Source of the DNA: CAVVVS01 sp963751355
GTDB lineage: Bacteria > Bacteroidota > Ignavibacteria > Ignavibacteriales > Ignavibacteriaceae
Direction: 5' to 3'
Length of the DNA: 64,000 nucleotides
NCBI GenBank assembly: GCA_963751355.1
Contig: CAVVVS010000005.1
Coordinates: 1 to 64,000 of the forward strand
The position numbers were made by a program, and so were the translations under genes. This document shows, piece by piece, positions 1 through 13,527 of this stretch (positions are counted from its first letter, which is position 1; every line of letters starts with the position of its first letter). The notes under the pieces are model-generated. The model was given only the letters and a program-made list of their open reading frames with translations. It searched no databases and was not told the DNA's origin.

Positions 1-662
<662 letters not shown>

Positions 663-754
663 AGTAATCAGAACCTTTAACACTGATGGTTTTTCACTCA
701 CTCTTTCTTTTTTTTCTTTAAGTATTTTACTTAAAGACTGTTTACATGAGTATG

Positions 755-806
755 TTCTTATTGTAATGTTCAGAAACTAAGCATGTGGCTCAGATGGTTA
801 GATCGT
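755..806 (+). repeat. decayed partial copy of the tRNA-Ile 5' half and its leader
   Basis: The stretch TTCTTATTGTAATG (755-768), then a short linker and GTGGCTCAGATGGTTAGATCG (near 785-805), closely matches the leader and first half of the intact tRNA-Ile at 875-926. Only the leader, D-arm and start of the anticodon stem are preserved. The sequence beyond about 806 shows no anticodon arm or T-arm, so it cannot be a working tRNA. I read it as a tandem partial duplication in the 16S-23S spacer. Confidence 0.7.
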
Positions 807-899
807 TCCGAAATTTTGGATGATCATTTGTTCTTATTATTGAATTCATCTGGAAATATGGTTCGGTAACTTAGTTCTTATTTGTAATGTATGGAAACT

Positions 900-973
<74 letters not shown>

Positions 974-1039
974 CTAATTATGGGTGTGTGTTAAAAATAC
1001 TTTTAACCTATTACCCCATAAAACCTTAAAAAAGTTTTT

Positions 1040-1112
<73 letters not shown>

Positions 1113-1265
1113 CTATAGTTTTATATTGTTTTGTTCTTTGAAAGATTGAAAGAGTAAAAATGAGTAATCCCGAATGATCGGGATAAAAATTTTACTGAGC
1201 CAGAAAAAGTAAAGTCTTTTCTGTAAAAGATAGAAGAGCACAATCTATTTGTGAATAGAAATTTT

Positions 1266-4279
<3,014 letters not shown>

Positions 4280-4365
4280 TAAATTTTTATTCATTAGTAG
4301 ATTTAGTGGCTGTTCTATCCGGCTCAGTTCTTTCAATCTTTCTTTTATTTTTTTTGAGTTTAAAT

Positions 4366-4482
<117 letters not shown>

Positions 4483-4490
4483 TTTATTTT

Positions 4491-4523
4491 AACAACCCCG
4501 GTTTTCCGGGGTTGTTTATTTTT
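4491..4523 (+). terminator. rRNA operon rho-independent terminator
   Basis: AACAACCCCGG (4491-4501), a TTTT loop, and CCGGGGTTGTT (4506-4516) form a perfect 11-bp stem followed by TATTTTT. It directly follows 5S. Confidence 0.93.
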
Positions 4524-4646
4524 AAATATCATAATACCTTAATGAGGTAAAATGGTTATAAATAATTTGTAATGCTTCTTAAATTTATTTTAAACTTTAT
4601 TAAAGTAATATGAATGAATTTATTTTATAATAATCACTATCGTTTT

Positions 4647-4788
4647 AAAAACCCCTCTTTACATTCAGATTCCGAAAATTTTCAAGATAAGCCCTTGTAT
4701 GCCGATGGTAGTGCATGCGCCCGACAAGTCGAGAAGAGGGAGAGAAGGATCAACCAAGATTTATTTTAATAACCTCGATTTTTTTTAA
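4647..4788 (+). pseudogene. decayed second 5S rRNA copy with its terminator remnant
   Basis: The segment TAAGCCCTTGTATGCCGATGG and the following 12 bases differ at only about three positions from the 5S segment near 4419-4451. Further on, CCAAGATTTATTTTAATAACCTCGATT mirrors the 5S 3' end and the first arm of the terminator, but the second arm is lost. The 5' third is scrambled, and GCCCGACAAGTCGAGAAG interrupts the right half. It cannot fold as 5S. It looks like a tandem duplicate of 5S plus terminator now degenerating. Confidence 0.75.
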
Positions 4789-4934
4789 CCGAATAATTCT
4801 AAAATTAAAATCGTGAAATTTTTATTGATACTTTTTATTTGTTTGTTTGTGAAGTGATATTCGTCTTATTAATTAGTTTATTGGTAAGTTAAATTTGTGG
4901 AGTACTTTTATTTAAATTAAATGAGGATTATTTA

Positions 4935-5393
4935 ATGATCTATAATATCTGGAAATTATTACATGTTTTATTCGTAATTATATTTCTAGGTAATATTACC
5001 TTGAGTATTTTTTGGAAAATGCAGGCTGATAAATCAAAAGATAGATTGAGAATAGCTTATACATTTAAAAATATAATTAAAGCTGATAGAATATTTACCA
5101 TGCCGTCCGTAACTTTTCTGATCATATTCGGTATGGGTGCTGCAATGACGCGGAACTATTCTCTGATAGAAACTAGCTGGATTTTTTGGTCAATCATTTT
5201 AATCATAATCTCAGCTTACGCATTTATGACTAAGGTTGTACCGATACAGAAAAAAATATTAGCATTAGCCAATAATGAGGATAAATTTTCGTTTGATGAG
5301 TACGGCAAGCTTTCAAAGAAATGGAATATTTGGGGAACAGTTGCTGTCATAACGCCGTATATTGCTGTCCTTTTTATGGTTCTTAAGGTTTAG
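4935..5393 (+). CDS. DUF2269-like integral membrane protein
   Basis: This 152-residue protein has four predicted membrane segments (about 5-25, 57-75, 83-100, 133-150). It starts IYNIWKLLHVLFVIIFLGNI and has the polar ADR/ADK turns seen in the DUF2269 family, whose function is unknown. GAGGAT lies 8-9 nt before the ATG, supporting the start. The gene stands alone between the rRNA relics and folE and shows no clear partner. The family call is from motif memory only; the membrane topology is firm. Confidence 0.7.
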   Translation: MIYNIWKLLHVLFVIIFLGNITLSIFWKMQADKSKDRLRIAYTFKNIIKADRIFTMPSVTFLIIFGMGAAMTRNYSLIETSWIFWSIILIIISAYAFMTKVVPIQKKILALANNEDKFSFDEYGKLSKKWNIWGTVAVITPYIAVLFMVLKV

Positions 5394-5606
5394 TGACGAT
5401 AATAGTTAATAAGTGCTGCCCATCTCTATAATTCTGCACGGACCGGGTATTTCTGATGTAGGAAAGATCTTTTTTTAATATTTTCATAAATACACGGTCT
5501 TGCATCCCTGGTTTTTAATTCATAAAATTTAATTTTCTATTACTTTGTTGAAATAATAAATATTTGATATTAAAATTGAACTTATTGAAAAAACTTTCGC
5601 GAAATT

Positions 5607-6125
5607 ATGAATGTTTTGGGTTTGGATTTAAATGATTATAGTTTAAAGGATACTCCCAAACGCATTGCTAAAATGTATGTTAAAGAAATTTTTAGCGGAT
5701 TAAAACCGGGTAATAAGCCTAAGCCGACTCTTTTTGAGAATAAATATAAATTTACTGAAATGCTGGTGGAGAAAAATATTACATTATATTCATATTGTGA
5801 GCATCATTTCGTGCCCATTATTGGTAAAGCACACCTGGCATACTATTCTTCTGGAAAAGTAATTGGTATATCCAAATTAAACCGGTTGGTAAAGTATTAT
5901 GCAAAACGTCCTCAAGTTCAGGAAAGATTGAAGGTTCAAATTGCACTGGAGGTGAAAGAAACATTACAGACCGACGACGTTGCAGTGGTAATCGATGCAG
6001 ATCATCTTTGTGTTGCCTCAAGAGGAATTGAAGATGTAAATAGTTCTACAGTAACCTCAAGCTATCACGGTAAATTCCTAAATCCAAAAGTAAAAGAAGA
6101 ATTTTTGTCCTATCTATGGAAATAA
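5607..6125 (+). CDS. folE: GTP cyclohydrolase I (short N-terminus)
   Basis: The enzyme converts GTP to 7,8-dihydroneopterin triphosphate, the first step of folate or pterin synthesis. Zinc and active-site signatures are intact: YCEHHFVPIIGKAH, KLNRLVKYYAKRPQVQERL and HLCVASRGI, ending with TSSYHGKF. At 172 residues it lacks the N-terminal helices usual in this family (about 190-220 residues). No strong ribosome site precedes this ATG. Upstream, KNFRE continues the homology in frame to a stop at 5586. A second frame continues IKIELIEK across a six-A run (5588-5593). A one-base deletion there, or a sequencing error, would explain the short start. Catalytic residues are complete, so function is possible. 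Confidence 0.88.
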   Translation: MNVLGLDLNDYSLKDTPKRIAKMYVKEIFSGLKPGNKPKPTLFENKYKFTEMLVEKNITLYSYCEHHFVPIIGKAHLAYYSSGKVIGISKLNRLVKYYAKRPQVQERLKVQIALEVKETLQTDDVAVVIDADHLCVASRGIEDVNSSTVTSSYHGKFLNPKVKEEFLSYLWK

Positions 6126-6417
6126 TTAAAACCCTAGTATTCATTTGCTTTTTAATTATTGGTTATCTATGTATTATCAAAATGAAAATATTATTATATT
6201 TAAAACAGCTTTAAGATTATTAACATAATTAATGATTACTTCTCCGTATTTTCGAGATTGAACTCACGGGAAAATGTACTTAGATACTTGAATGTCAATA
6301 AATTGTATATAAGATTTTTTCAGTAATTAACTAATTTATATAAGACCATAGTTTCTTATTTATTTTAATACAATCCAAAAAAATTATTAGAAATGAACAA
6401 ATATCTACAGATTTGCT

Positions 6418-7224
6418 ATGAAAAAAAATTTTAAGTCTCTAATTTTATTCACCTTCATTTCGTTGTTTTTTTATTCATGCAGTACCGTTCCGATTACGGG
6501 AAGAAAGCAGCTTGATTTGATTCCCGATAATGAAATGTTGTCTATGAGTTTTCAGGAGTATAACCAGTTTTTACAGCAGAATAAAGAAAGCACCAATCAG
6601 CAGGAAATTAATCTTGTTAAGCGAGTCGGCGGAAAAATTGCGGACGCCGTTGAAAGATATTTTGCTCAGCATAATCTCTCACAAGAATTAAACGGCTATA
6701 AGTGGGAATTTCACTTAATTGAAAGTAAAGAAGCGAACGCCTGGTGTATGCCTGGGGGTAAGGTAGTTGTTTATACGGGGATTCTCCCGATAACTAAAAC
6801 AGAAAGCGGGCTGGCTGTTGTGCTTGGACATGAGATTGCTCACGCCGTTGCCAAACACGGAAATGAAAGAATGAGTCAAGGGCTAGTTACTCAGTTAGGT
6901 GGAGTAGCCTTATCAAAGGCTCTTGAAAACAAACCTTCTGAAACCAGAAATTTATGGCTGGCTGCGTACGGACTCGGCAGTCAAGTTGGTGTATTACTTC
7001 CTTACAGCAGATTACAGGAAAGTGAAGCCGATCATCTCGGATTAATCTTTATAGCGATGGCTGGCTACAATCCGCATGAAGCATTAAGCTTTTGGGAAAG
7101 AATGGAGAAAGCACAAAACGGGCAGGCTCCGCCTGAGTTTTTAAGTACACACCCTTCAAATGAAACAAGGATTCGGAAAATAAAGGAAGAGATTCCTGAA
7201 GCTATGGGATATTATAATAAATAA
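6418..7224 (+). CDS. M48-family metalloprotease lipoprotein
   Basis: This is a 268-residue envelope zinc protease resembling the BepA/LoiP type that works in outer-membrane protein quality control. The signal sequence ends in a lipobox, LFFYSC, with Cys21 as the lipidation site. The zinc motif HEIAH is at 138-142 and the third ligand lies in ESEADHLG (Glu203). The length suits a minimal M48 domain without the TPR tail of BepA. It begins close to the mapped ATG and has its own intergenic region on both sides. The substrate is unknown. Confidence 0.9.
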   Translation: MKKNFKSLILFTFISLFFYSCSTVPITGRKQLDLIPDNEMLSMSFQEYNQFLQQNKESTNQQEINLVKRVGGKIADAVERYFAQHNLSQELNGYKWEFHLIESKEANAWCMPGGKVVVYTGILPITKTESGLAVVLGHEIAHAVAKHGNERMSQGLVTQLGGVALSKALENKPSETRNLWLAAYGLGSQVGVLLPYSRLQESEADHLGLIFIAMAGYNPHEALSFWERMEKAQNGQAPPEFLSTHPSNETRIRKIKEEIPEAMGYYNK

Positions 7225-7311
7225 TCGAATATTAAATACTTTATGAAGTTCAATAGTCCTAAGGAATGCTTGACTACTAATTCGTATGATATTAGGGCGG
7301 GGCATAAAAAA

Positions 7312-7935
7312 TCAGAAAAATATTTCTTCCCCTGAAAATACTACTTTAGTTTCTGCTAGAAAATCATGAAGACATTTTCTGTTTTTCCCGAATATAAATA
7401 AAGCATCGGCAAACCAAAAAATAATTCCGAAAACAGGAAATGCTGAAATTGCGGCTGGTATTAAATATCTTAAAAGGTAAGTTTTTGAAAGCCCGGGAAG
7501 GTTTCCGTTGTTATCGGTAATTTTAATTCCGATAATCTTCTTCCCGACGGTTTGTCCGTATTTGTAAAGATAGTAGCCGTTAACTATAAAATATACAAGT
7601 ATTGTAAATCCCACAAGAATAAAGAATAACAATTTCAGATACTCACTATCTCCGGAAAAAATCCTTCGGAAATCAATTGTAAAAAAACTACCGTAAAGAA
7701 ATCGAAACGAAAATGTAGAAATCACCCAGATAATTCCCAGGTCAACAGCGAACGCAATTAATCTTAATCCACGTGGAGCTAATTTCTTTTTAATTAGTCC
7801 GGCATTTTCTTTTTCTATTTTTACTATTTCATCAAAAAGAATTTTGGCTTTTTCGGGCTCAGCATCATTATCTATTTTCCGGTAGATATCGTATAATTCC
7901 TGCAGAGTATATTTTGATTGATCAGTTTCTGTCAT
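7312..7935 (-). CDS. RDD-family membrane protein
   Basis: This 207-residue protein has a soluble N-terminal region (about 1-50) rich in charged residues. The RDD domain follows: LAPRGLRLIAFAVDLGII, then a second membrane segment, then YKYGQTVGKKIIGIKI and a last hydrophobic segment. RDD proteins are small membrane proteins; some are linked to ion exchange, but function is not settled. It is monocistronic and convergent with the M48 gene. Confidence 0.85.
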   Translation of the reverse strand: MTETDQSKYTLQELYDIYRKIDNDAEPEKAKILFDEIVKIEKENAGLIKKKLAPRGLRLIAFAVDLGIIWVISTFSFRFLYGSFFTIDFRRIFSGDSEYLKLLFFILVGFTILVYFIVNGYYLYKYGQTVGKKIIGIKITDNNGNLPGLSKTYLLRYLIPAAISAFPVFGIIFWFADALFIFGKNRKCLHDFLAETKVVFSGEEIFF

Positions 7936-8113
7936 AAAAATTCTCTATCATTACTTTACAAGTTATTCAAAAACAACTTTAACTGCATTAATAATAACTC
8001 TCAAAGGATAAAAATATGATAGATGGTATAATAAATTGTAAAACAGTAATATTTTGTTTTGCATTCCCCGATAAATTTTACATTGGATGTCATTAGTACC
8101 CGATTGTTAGATA

Positions 8114-9391
8114 TTACTTCAATAAAATTAGCTTTTTTGTTTCAATAAAGTTTCCTGCTTGCATTGTATAAAAATAAATTCCACTTGCTAGATTACTTCC
8201 ATTAAATTCAACTTTATAATTCCCAATTGGTTTTTCTTCATTTACAAGTATTTTAACTTCACAGCCAAGCAAATCGTAAAGTTTAATTGTAACAACTGCT
8301 TCTTTTGGCAATTCATATCTTATAACTGTCGTCGGATTAAATGGGTTGGGGTAATTTTGACTAAGAGAGAATTGTTTAACTGAATTTGGATAGTCTTTAT
8401 CAACACTGGTAATACCACCGTTCTTAGTTGTATAAAATCTTCCATCATCCCCAACAAGATAACCTACCGTATCGTTTATCATTGCAACCGATTCAAATCC
8501 CAATCTTTCATCACTCGGTGTTTCATCAATCCAAGTATTCCCTCCATCGGTAGTTTTGGCAATATAAGCCGGACCATTATTCATCCCTGTAAACCATCCT
8601 GTCTTAGAATCCCGCATACTTATTTCTCTGATGCTGCAAATTGTAATATTTGAGAGACTGGTTGAATAATTCCATGTCTTTCCGCCATCTGTTGTTCGTA
8701 AAATAATTGAATTTCCTGCAATTCCACCAACTGCCCATCCGCTGTCAGATGTCGTAAATTGAATATCTCTTAAAGGGTCTAAAAGATTACTGGCGGTACT
8801 ATCCTGGAAATTCCAATTATAACCGCCGTCTGAGGTATAAAATATCTCTCCGCCATAAGATGTAGCCCATCCTTGAAGTAAATTTATAAAACTTACCTTT
8901 TCAAAATCCCACCCTTTTTCTCCTATGTAAACACGACTAATTTTTGTCCAAGTCTTCCCTCCGTCTGTAGTTTTATAGACACTTGAGCTATCTTTAGAAC
9001 CGCCTGAAGCAAAACCTAATTTTGAATTAACAAAATTAAAACTAACTATATCTTTCTTTGTACTGTCAACTGTAAACCAACTATCTCCACCATCGCTTGT
9101 TCTCCTAATGCCCCTTTCATAGTCAAGATAAATTACGGTTGAGCCATCAATAACATAAAGACCTCTCCAAACATCTAAAACGCTATCTTTAACTAACCAT
9201 GTATTACCTACGTCAGTTGTCTTAAAAACATGTTCCGCTCCAAGTATCCATCCAGTTTCAGGAGAAATAAATCTTACCACATACAGATTTTCATTTGAAG
9301 GGAAAGGTTGTTTTATCCATTGCCCTCTTGCAATGAGCGGAACAAAACAAAGATAAACCATTATTAAACTAGTTGTTTTTGGAATATTCAT
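8114..9391 (-). CDS. T9SS-exported Ycf48/BNR-repeat protein
   Basis: A signal peptide is followed by repeated beta-propeller strands carrying TTDGGKTW, TSDGGYNW and TTDGGNTW, as in Ycf48-like and sialidase-type propellers. The C-terminal about 80 residues are a type A type IX sorting domain: NYPNPFNPTT, then LYDLLGCEV, LASGIYFYTMQAG and a KKLILLK end. It is therefore predicted to be secreted or surface-anchored by T9SS. An in-frame TTG at 9403 overlaps the GGAGG; the ATG at 9391, 6 nt after GGAGG, is the better start. The ligand is unknown. Confidence 0.9.
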   Translation of the reverse strand: MNIPKTTSLIMVYLCFVPLIARGQWIKQPFPSNENLYVVRFISPETGWILGAEHVFKTTDVGNTWLVKDSVLDVWRGLYVIDGSTVIYLDYERGIRRTSDGGDSWFTVDSTKKDIVSFNFVNSKLGFASGGSKDSSSVYKTTDGGKTWTKISRVYIGEKGWDFEKVSFINLLQGWATSYGGEIFYTSDGGYNWNFQDSTASNLLDPLRDIQFTTSDSGWAVGGIAGNSIILRTTDGGKTWNYSTSLSNITICSIREISMRDSKTGWFTGMNNGPAYIAKTTDGGNTWIDETPSDERLGFESVAMINDTVGYLVGDDGRFYTTKNGGITSVDKDYPNSVKQFSLSQNYPNPFNPTTVIRYELPKEAVVTIKLYDLLGCEVKILVNEEKPIGNYKVEFNGSNLASGIYFYTMQAGNFIETKKLILLK

Positions 9392-9403
9392 TATATCCTC
9401 CAA

Positions 9404-9885
9404 GCCAATTCAAAGTAAAATTAATGTACTTACTTTTTACACCTTAAGTAATATAACGTTGGCGCCTAACCAGCCGCCCATAACAAATATTTTCCTATTT
9501 CTCAAAGTGGATTTATTAAGTCTTAATATCTCTCCGGATAATTTGTAAACTACACGGTAAATTATAAAAAGTTTACTTCTTAATTCTGTTAAATAAATTA
9601 TACGTATTTCTTAGTGAGGTTATATTTATGCAAGCCCCTTTGTCATAACATCGGTAAACTATTAAAATTATATACTTATATCAAGCAAAAAGCAGAAAAA
9701 TGATTTGTAAAAAAATTAAATGTTAGGTCCCATCTATACCGGAGAGTCTGCTCTTGCTTTTTAACGAACATGATAAGCTTTCTGTCTTCTATTCTAGAAG
9801 ACACTTTATTAAATATGGTTGGTGAGATTTTTAAATTACTTTGTTCACAATTTACTAGTTCGTTTTCTTCTGTATTATATACCGG
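9404..9885. other. intergenic region with one copy of a dispersed repeat
   Basis: This 480-bp non-coding stretch lies between two minus-strand genes. Its only recognisable content is the repeat at 9588-9720, whose second copy is upstream of the GbsR-type regulator. A GC-rich patch at 9456-9480 is unexplained. Confidence 0.6.
9588..9720 (+). repeat. dispersed repeat copy 1
   Basis: It begins GTTAAATAAATTA and contains GGTTATATTTATGCAAGCCC (9618-9637), TAAACTATT and ATACTTATATCAAG, ending near TTTGTAAAAAA. The same blocks occur in the same order and strand at 14261-14390. By eye, about three quarters of positions match over 130 bp, with small indels. It has no coding content and no clear terminal inverted repeats. 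Confidence 0.75.
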
Positions 9886-10767
9886 TTAGTTATTCATTAA
9901 TAATATTGCACCTGCAAGAATTAATATGACAGCAGCTATCCTTCTGTATAAATATTCTTCGCTGAATAGCTTTCCGCCGGCTACTACTGCAATTAAAATG
10001 GAAAGTCTCTTTACAGAAAGAACAAGAGCGACCGGGGCTAATTTTGTGGCTTCAATTTGGGTGTATCTGTAAATTACAGTGAAGAATGAAATAGCAATAA
10101 TTAGATAAAACGTTTTTATATTTATCCTCTTAACTTGCTTAATAAGTCCCTTTTGATTTACTAAAACAATTACGGCAAAGAACAGCGCATAAAATAATTG
10201 TTGAAATGCCATAAAAGTGTAAGGGGGAAGATTATATCCTTTTAATAGTACACGATCGAAAAGGGAGGTAACCGTGAATAAAATTAAAGCAGTGAATACA
10301 TAAGAATATTTCGAAAATCTGAAAAGAGCCCTTAACGGTTCTAAAATATTTTTGCTGTTTTTACGAAGTTCTAATACGTAAGCGCCAATTACCATCATTA
10401 AAATTCCGATCCATTCAATAGTGCTTAGAATATCGTTGATAAAAATAACACCGGCTATAGCAACTAATCCGGGCGTTAGTGCAAGAAGAGGAAGGGCCTC
10501 ACTTATTTCTAACTTCTTTATTGAAAACATAACGCATAAAAATGCCAATGCGCTTAGTATGGTTTTGAATAGGAGAATAATTATTGCAATAGAAGATAAT
10601 TCGCTTAGGTGAACCGGAATGAAAAACGGTAAAGAAAAAAGAAGAGTTATAACAGAAACTACAAATGAAAAATCAAGTGCGGAGATCCTGAATAAAACTT
10701 TTTTTTCGGAAACCGCCGATAGTGCCGAAAACAAAGCCGATATAAAAGCCAGAATAAACCAATTCAT
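9886..10767 (-). CDS. EamA/DMT-superfamily transporter
   Basis: This 293-residue protein has about ten hydrophobic segments in two homologous halves, beginning MNWFILAFISALFSALSAV. That is the pattern of the drug/metabolite transporter EamA family. It starts 19 bp after the stop of the TonB receptor on the same strand, so the two are probably co-transcribed. Whether it exports or imports, and what, cannot be told from the sequence. The pairing suggests the inner-membrane step may handle the same solute as the receptor. Confidence 0.88.
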   Translation of the reverse strand: MNWFILAFISALFSALSAVSEKKVLFRISALDFSFVVSVITLLFSLPFFIPVHLSELSSIAIIILLFKTILSALAFLCVMFSIKKLEISEALPLLALTPGLVAIAGVIFINDILSTIEWIGILMMVIGAYVLELRKNSKNILEPLRALFRFSKYSYVFTALILFTVTSLFDRVLLKGYNLPPYTFMAFQQLFYALFFAVIVLVNQKGLIKQVKRINIKTFYLIIAISFFTVIYRYTQIEATKLAPVALVLSVKRLSILIAVVAGGKLFSEEYLYRRIAAVILILAGAILLMNN

Positions 10768-10786
10768 TTTAAATCCTTAGTAAGAA

Positions 10787-13159
10787 TCAAAATTTAGTAA
10801 TCAATTTAATCAAGAAATTTCTTCCCGGTTCTAAAGTAATGAATCCCCGGGTTGTGGATAAATGATTGCGATATGCTTTGTTAAAAATATTTTCTATACC
10901 CGCGGTAATACTTAAATCAATTGGATCCAAATAGATTTGACCTGAACTGACGAAAAAATTAAAGTATGCATATCCCGGTGTAGTTATTTCCCCGGCGGCA
11001 GTCATGTTTTGTGCGGCGAAAATGATTGATGAGAAATCAGCATGAATCTTTTCCGGCAATTCAAATTTAATTCCTATATTGCCGTTCAGCGGGGGAATTT
11101 CAGGAAGGTTACCTTTAGCTGTTATATCATCCCCTTTAACATACGAAGCCGTTGCGTAAAAAATTGAGGTGTAATAAAAATTATATTCAACATGAAAGTC
11201 AAACCCATACATCCGCGCCCTGTTGATGTTCGTTTTTATATATGCATTCCTGCCATCAAATATTCCCGGAACTTCCGTAACAAGATCTTTGAAGTAATTG
11301 AAGAAAAGACTTGAAACGATTTTGAGATTGGCGGTATAATAACGAATACCAAGATCTGCCGAATTTCCTTTCTCCGGTTTTAAATTAGGATCACCCACAC
11401 GAATAAAACTTCCCTGATCAATATATTGAAATCTTTCTTCAAGCGAAGGGAATCGAAAAGATGAACCGAGACTTAACGTAAAATCTAAATCATGAGTTAT
11501 TGAGTATTTCAAGCCTATATTTCCGCTATATGAATTATCCGCAATTTCTATTTTATCCCAAATTATTTTCTGCCCTGGAGGACTATAATCAACTTTGCCG
11601 TTAACAATTTCATAAACCGGGTTAAGTGTTTTATCACCGTTTACAATAATTTTATCAACCCGTGCTCCAAAGGTTGCCGTTAATTTATCTTTCATCAGTT
11701 CCGCATCATCTTGGATAAATATCCCAATACTTTTAAACTTTGAATCGGGTAATGGTTTTTCACCGATAATCTTGGTGGTTGTATTATTTACATTTCCTTG
11801 AGGATTTAAAACCTCTATTAATTGATATTTTTTTCTATGACCATTATAGCTTCTATCCCAATAATCTAATCCAAGTACAAAATTGTTATTTCCCGACAGC
11901 ATCAAATATCCCTGAATTTGTAGATTATTGTTTTTATGATCTGCGCCGGGAGTTATTTTAAGTATGCTGACCCTACGTGAAGGAGTAGTTCCGTCTGCAG
12001 GTATATTTTGAACGATGTGGGGAATATTCTCAACATTTCGTTCGATAAATTGATAAGAATAATTCGCGGTAAGTTTGTAAAGTACTTTAGAAATATTCTG
12101 AATTTCATAACCGGCAGAGACAAATTCTCTTTTTTCATTCGGGTAGCTGACTTCTGCGTTACCCGGGAAAACCGAAGCTCCGGGAATTCCGACGTCTCTG
12201 GCTTTAAACAGCTGGTAATTTAGTTTCAGTAAATTATTCCTAAACGGAATTATATTAAGCGCACCGGAAAAACTGTAATCTTCAAACTGGCTATTCTTCA
12301 ATTCACCGGCAGGTGTTTGAATGTTTTGAGCTTTTCTGTATGAACCGGAAAATTTTGAAGACCAGAATGTATTGCCGCTATAAAGTAAGCCGGACCAGGA
12401 TGATAAATTGTTAACGGAATTAAATCCGCCCGATAAATACCCGTTCATCGAAAATTTATCATACACATGAAGTCGTTTTGTTATAATATTTATAATTCCG
12501 CCGGCTGCACCTGAGCCATAGATTGAAGAAGAAGCGCCTTTAATAATTTCGATTCTTTCAATATCACTTAAATTAAACATGGATAACCGGGCTGCTATAT
12601 TCGTCGAAGTAACAATTCTACTGCCGTCAATTAATGCGACGATATTCTCTCGATTAAGTCCCCGTATGCTAACCTCGGTTCCCCAAATGCCATCACGCAA
12701 GAGAGAAATACCCGGTTCTTTTTTTAGTGCATCGGAGAGGGATTGAAATGGTTTGCTTTCAATCTGCTCTTTGCTGATTAATAATTCCGAGTAGGGAGAG
12801 TTACGAAGATATCTTCCCATTCTGTCGGTTTTTACCATTACCTCATCAAGTTCTATCGGTGAGGGATCGAGAGTAAAATTTTTCAATTTAGAAGATGAAT
12901 TGATATTCATCTTCACGTAAGCGGGTTTATAACCAAGATGCGATACCTTTATTTTGTAGATCCCATTCGGGATATTGTTTATAGAATAATAACCTTCATT
13001 GTTAGTGTAAGTTAAATAATCATAAGAAATGAAAACCGCTGCACCTCGAATGGCGCTTCCATTTTTAGAATCTGATACCTTCCCGGTCAGGATAATATTT
13101 TGCGCGGCGGTATTACCGATAATTAGAAGTGAGATGAGCAATAATGAGTTGATGTTCAT
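10787..13159 (-). CDS. TonB-dependent outer-membrane receptor
   Basis: The 790-residue protein has a signal peptide (1-19), a carboxypeptidase-regulatory-like domain (about 22-110), a plug domain (about 115-230, with EVSIRGLNRENIVALIDG and IYGSGAAGGIINIITK) and a 22-strand-type barrel ending in an aromatic-basic tail (LITKF). It imports a scarce substrate across the outer membrane using TonB energy. The plug resembles siderophore, vitamin or metal receptors, but no riboswitch or Fur-like box is evident upstream and no binding-protein genes adjoin. It is followed by the EamA gene. Confidence 0.93.
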   Translation of the reverse strand: MNINSLLLISLLIIGNTAAQNIILTGKVSDSKNGSAIRGAAVFISYDYLTYTNNEGYYSINNIPNGIYKIKVSHLGYKPAYVKMNINSSSKLKNFTLDPSPIELDEVMVKTDRMGRYLRNSPYSELLISKEQIESKPFQSLSDALKKEPGISLLRDGIWGTEVSIRGLNRENIVALIDGSRIVTSTNIAARLSMFNLSDIERIEIIKGASSSIYGSGAAGGIINIITKRLHVYDKFSMNGYLSGGFNSVNNLSSWSGLLYSGNTFWSSKFSGSYRKAQNIQTPAGELKNSQFEDYSFSGALNIIPFRNNLLKLNYQLFKARDVGIPGASVFPGNAEVSYPNEKREFVSAGYEIQNISKVLYKLTANYSYQFIERNVENIPHIVQNIPADGTTPSRRVSILKITPGADHKNNNLQIQGYLMLSGNNNFVLGLDYWDRSYNGHRKKYQLIEVLNPQGNVNNTTTKIIGEKPLPDSKFKSIGIFIQDDAELMKDKLTATFGARVDKIIVNGDKTLNPVYEIVNGKVDYSPPGQKIIWDKIEIADNSYSGNIGLKYSITHDLDFTLSLGSSFRFPSLEERFQYIDQGSFIRVGDPNLKPEKGNSADLGIRYYTANLKIVSSLFFNYFKDLVTEVPGIFDGRNAYIKTNINRARMYGFDFHVEYNFYYTSIFYATASYVKGDDITAKGNLPEIPPLNGNIGIKFELPEKIHADFSSIIFAAQNMTAAGEITTPGYAYFNFFVSSGQIYLDPIDLSITAGIENIFNKAYRNHLSTTRGFITLEPGRNFLIKLITKF

Positions 13160-13527
13160 TTTTACAGCTGTCCGGTTAATAGTTAATTTACATCATTTTG
13201 TTAACTAAGCTATTGTTTATGATTGCACAACCTGAATCCTTTGTAATTCTTAAGATTCGGTAATTTTCAATAACTTATTTACGCAAAACTTATGAAGAAA
13301 TTACGAAATATTTGTTATAGTAAGTAGTTTTTTTGCAATAGAACCGAAGCTAAGAACAATTACCCCAACATATTTGTTTTACTTTTGAGAGATGACTAAA
13401 TTCACACAAAAGGGCAAAAAATCTGGTTGGCTAAGCAGGCTTTTACAATTATTGTTATGCGGTTTTACTTGTAAAAATTGCAAGCATGTGTGCAAAATTC
13501 AATACTAAAGTTACACTTGCTTTGTGT

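Noticed and set aside
9450..9480. GC-rich patch resembling part of an integron attC site (GGCGCCTAAC near ATAACGTT)
   Set aside because: Only one side of the expected imperfect palindrome is present, with no integrase or cassette array nearby.
13160..13330. Search for a cobalamin or other riboswitch upstream of the TonB receptor
   Set aside because: No conserved riboswitch core or suitable stems were seen.
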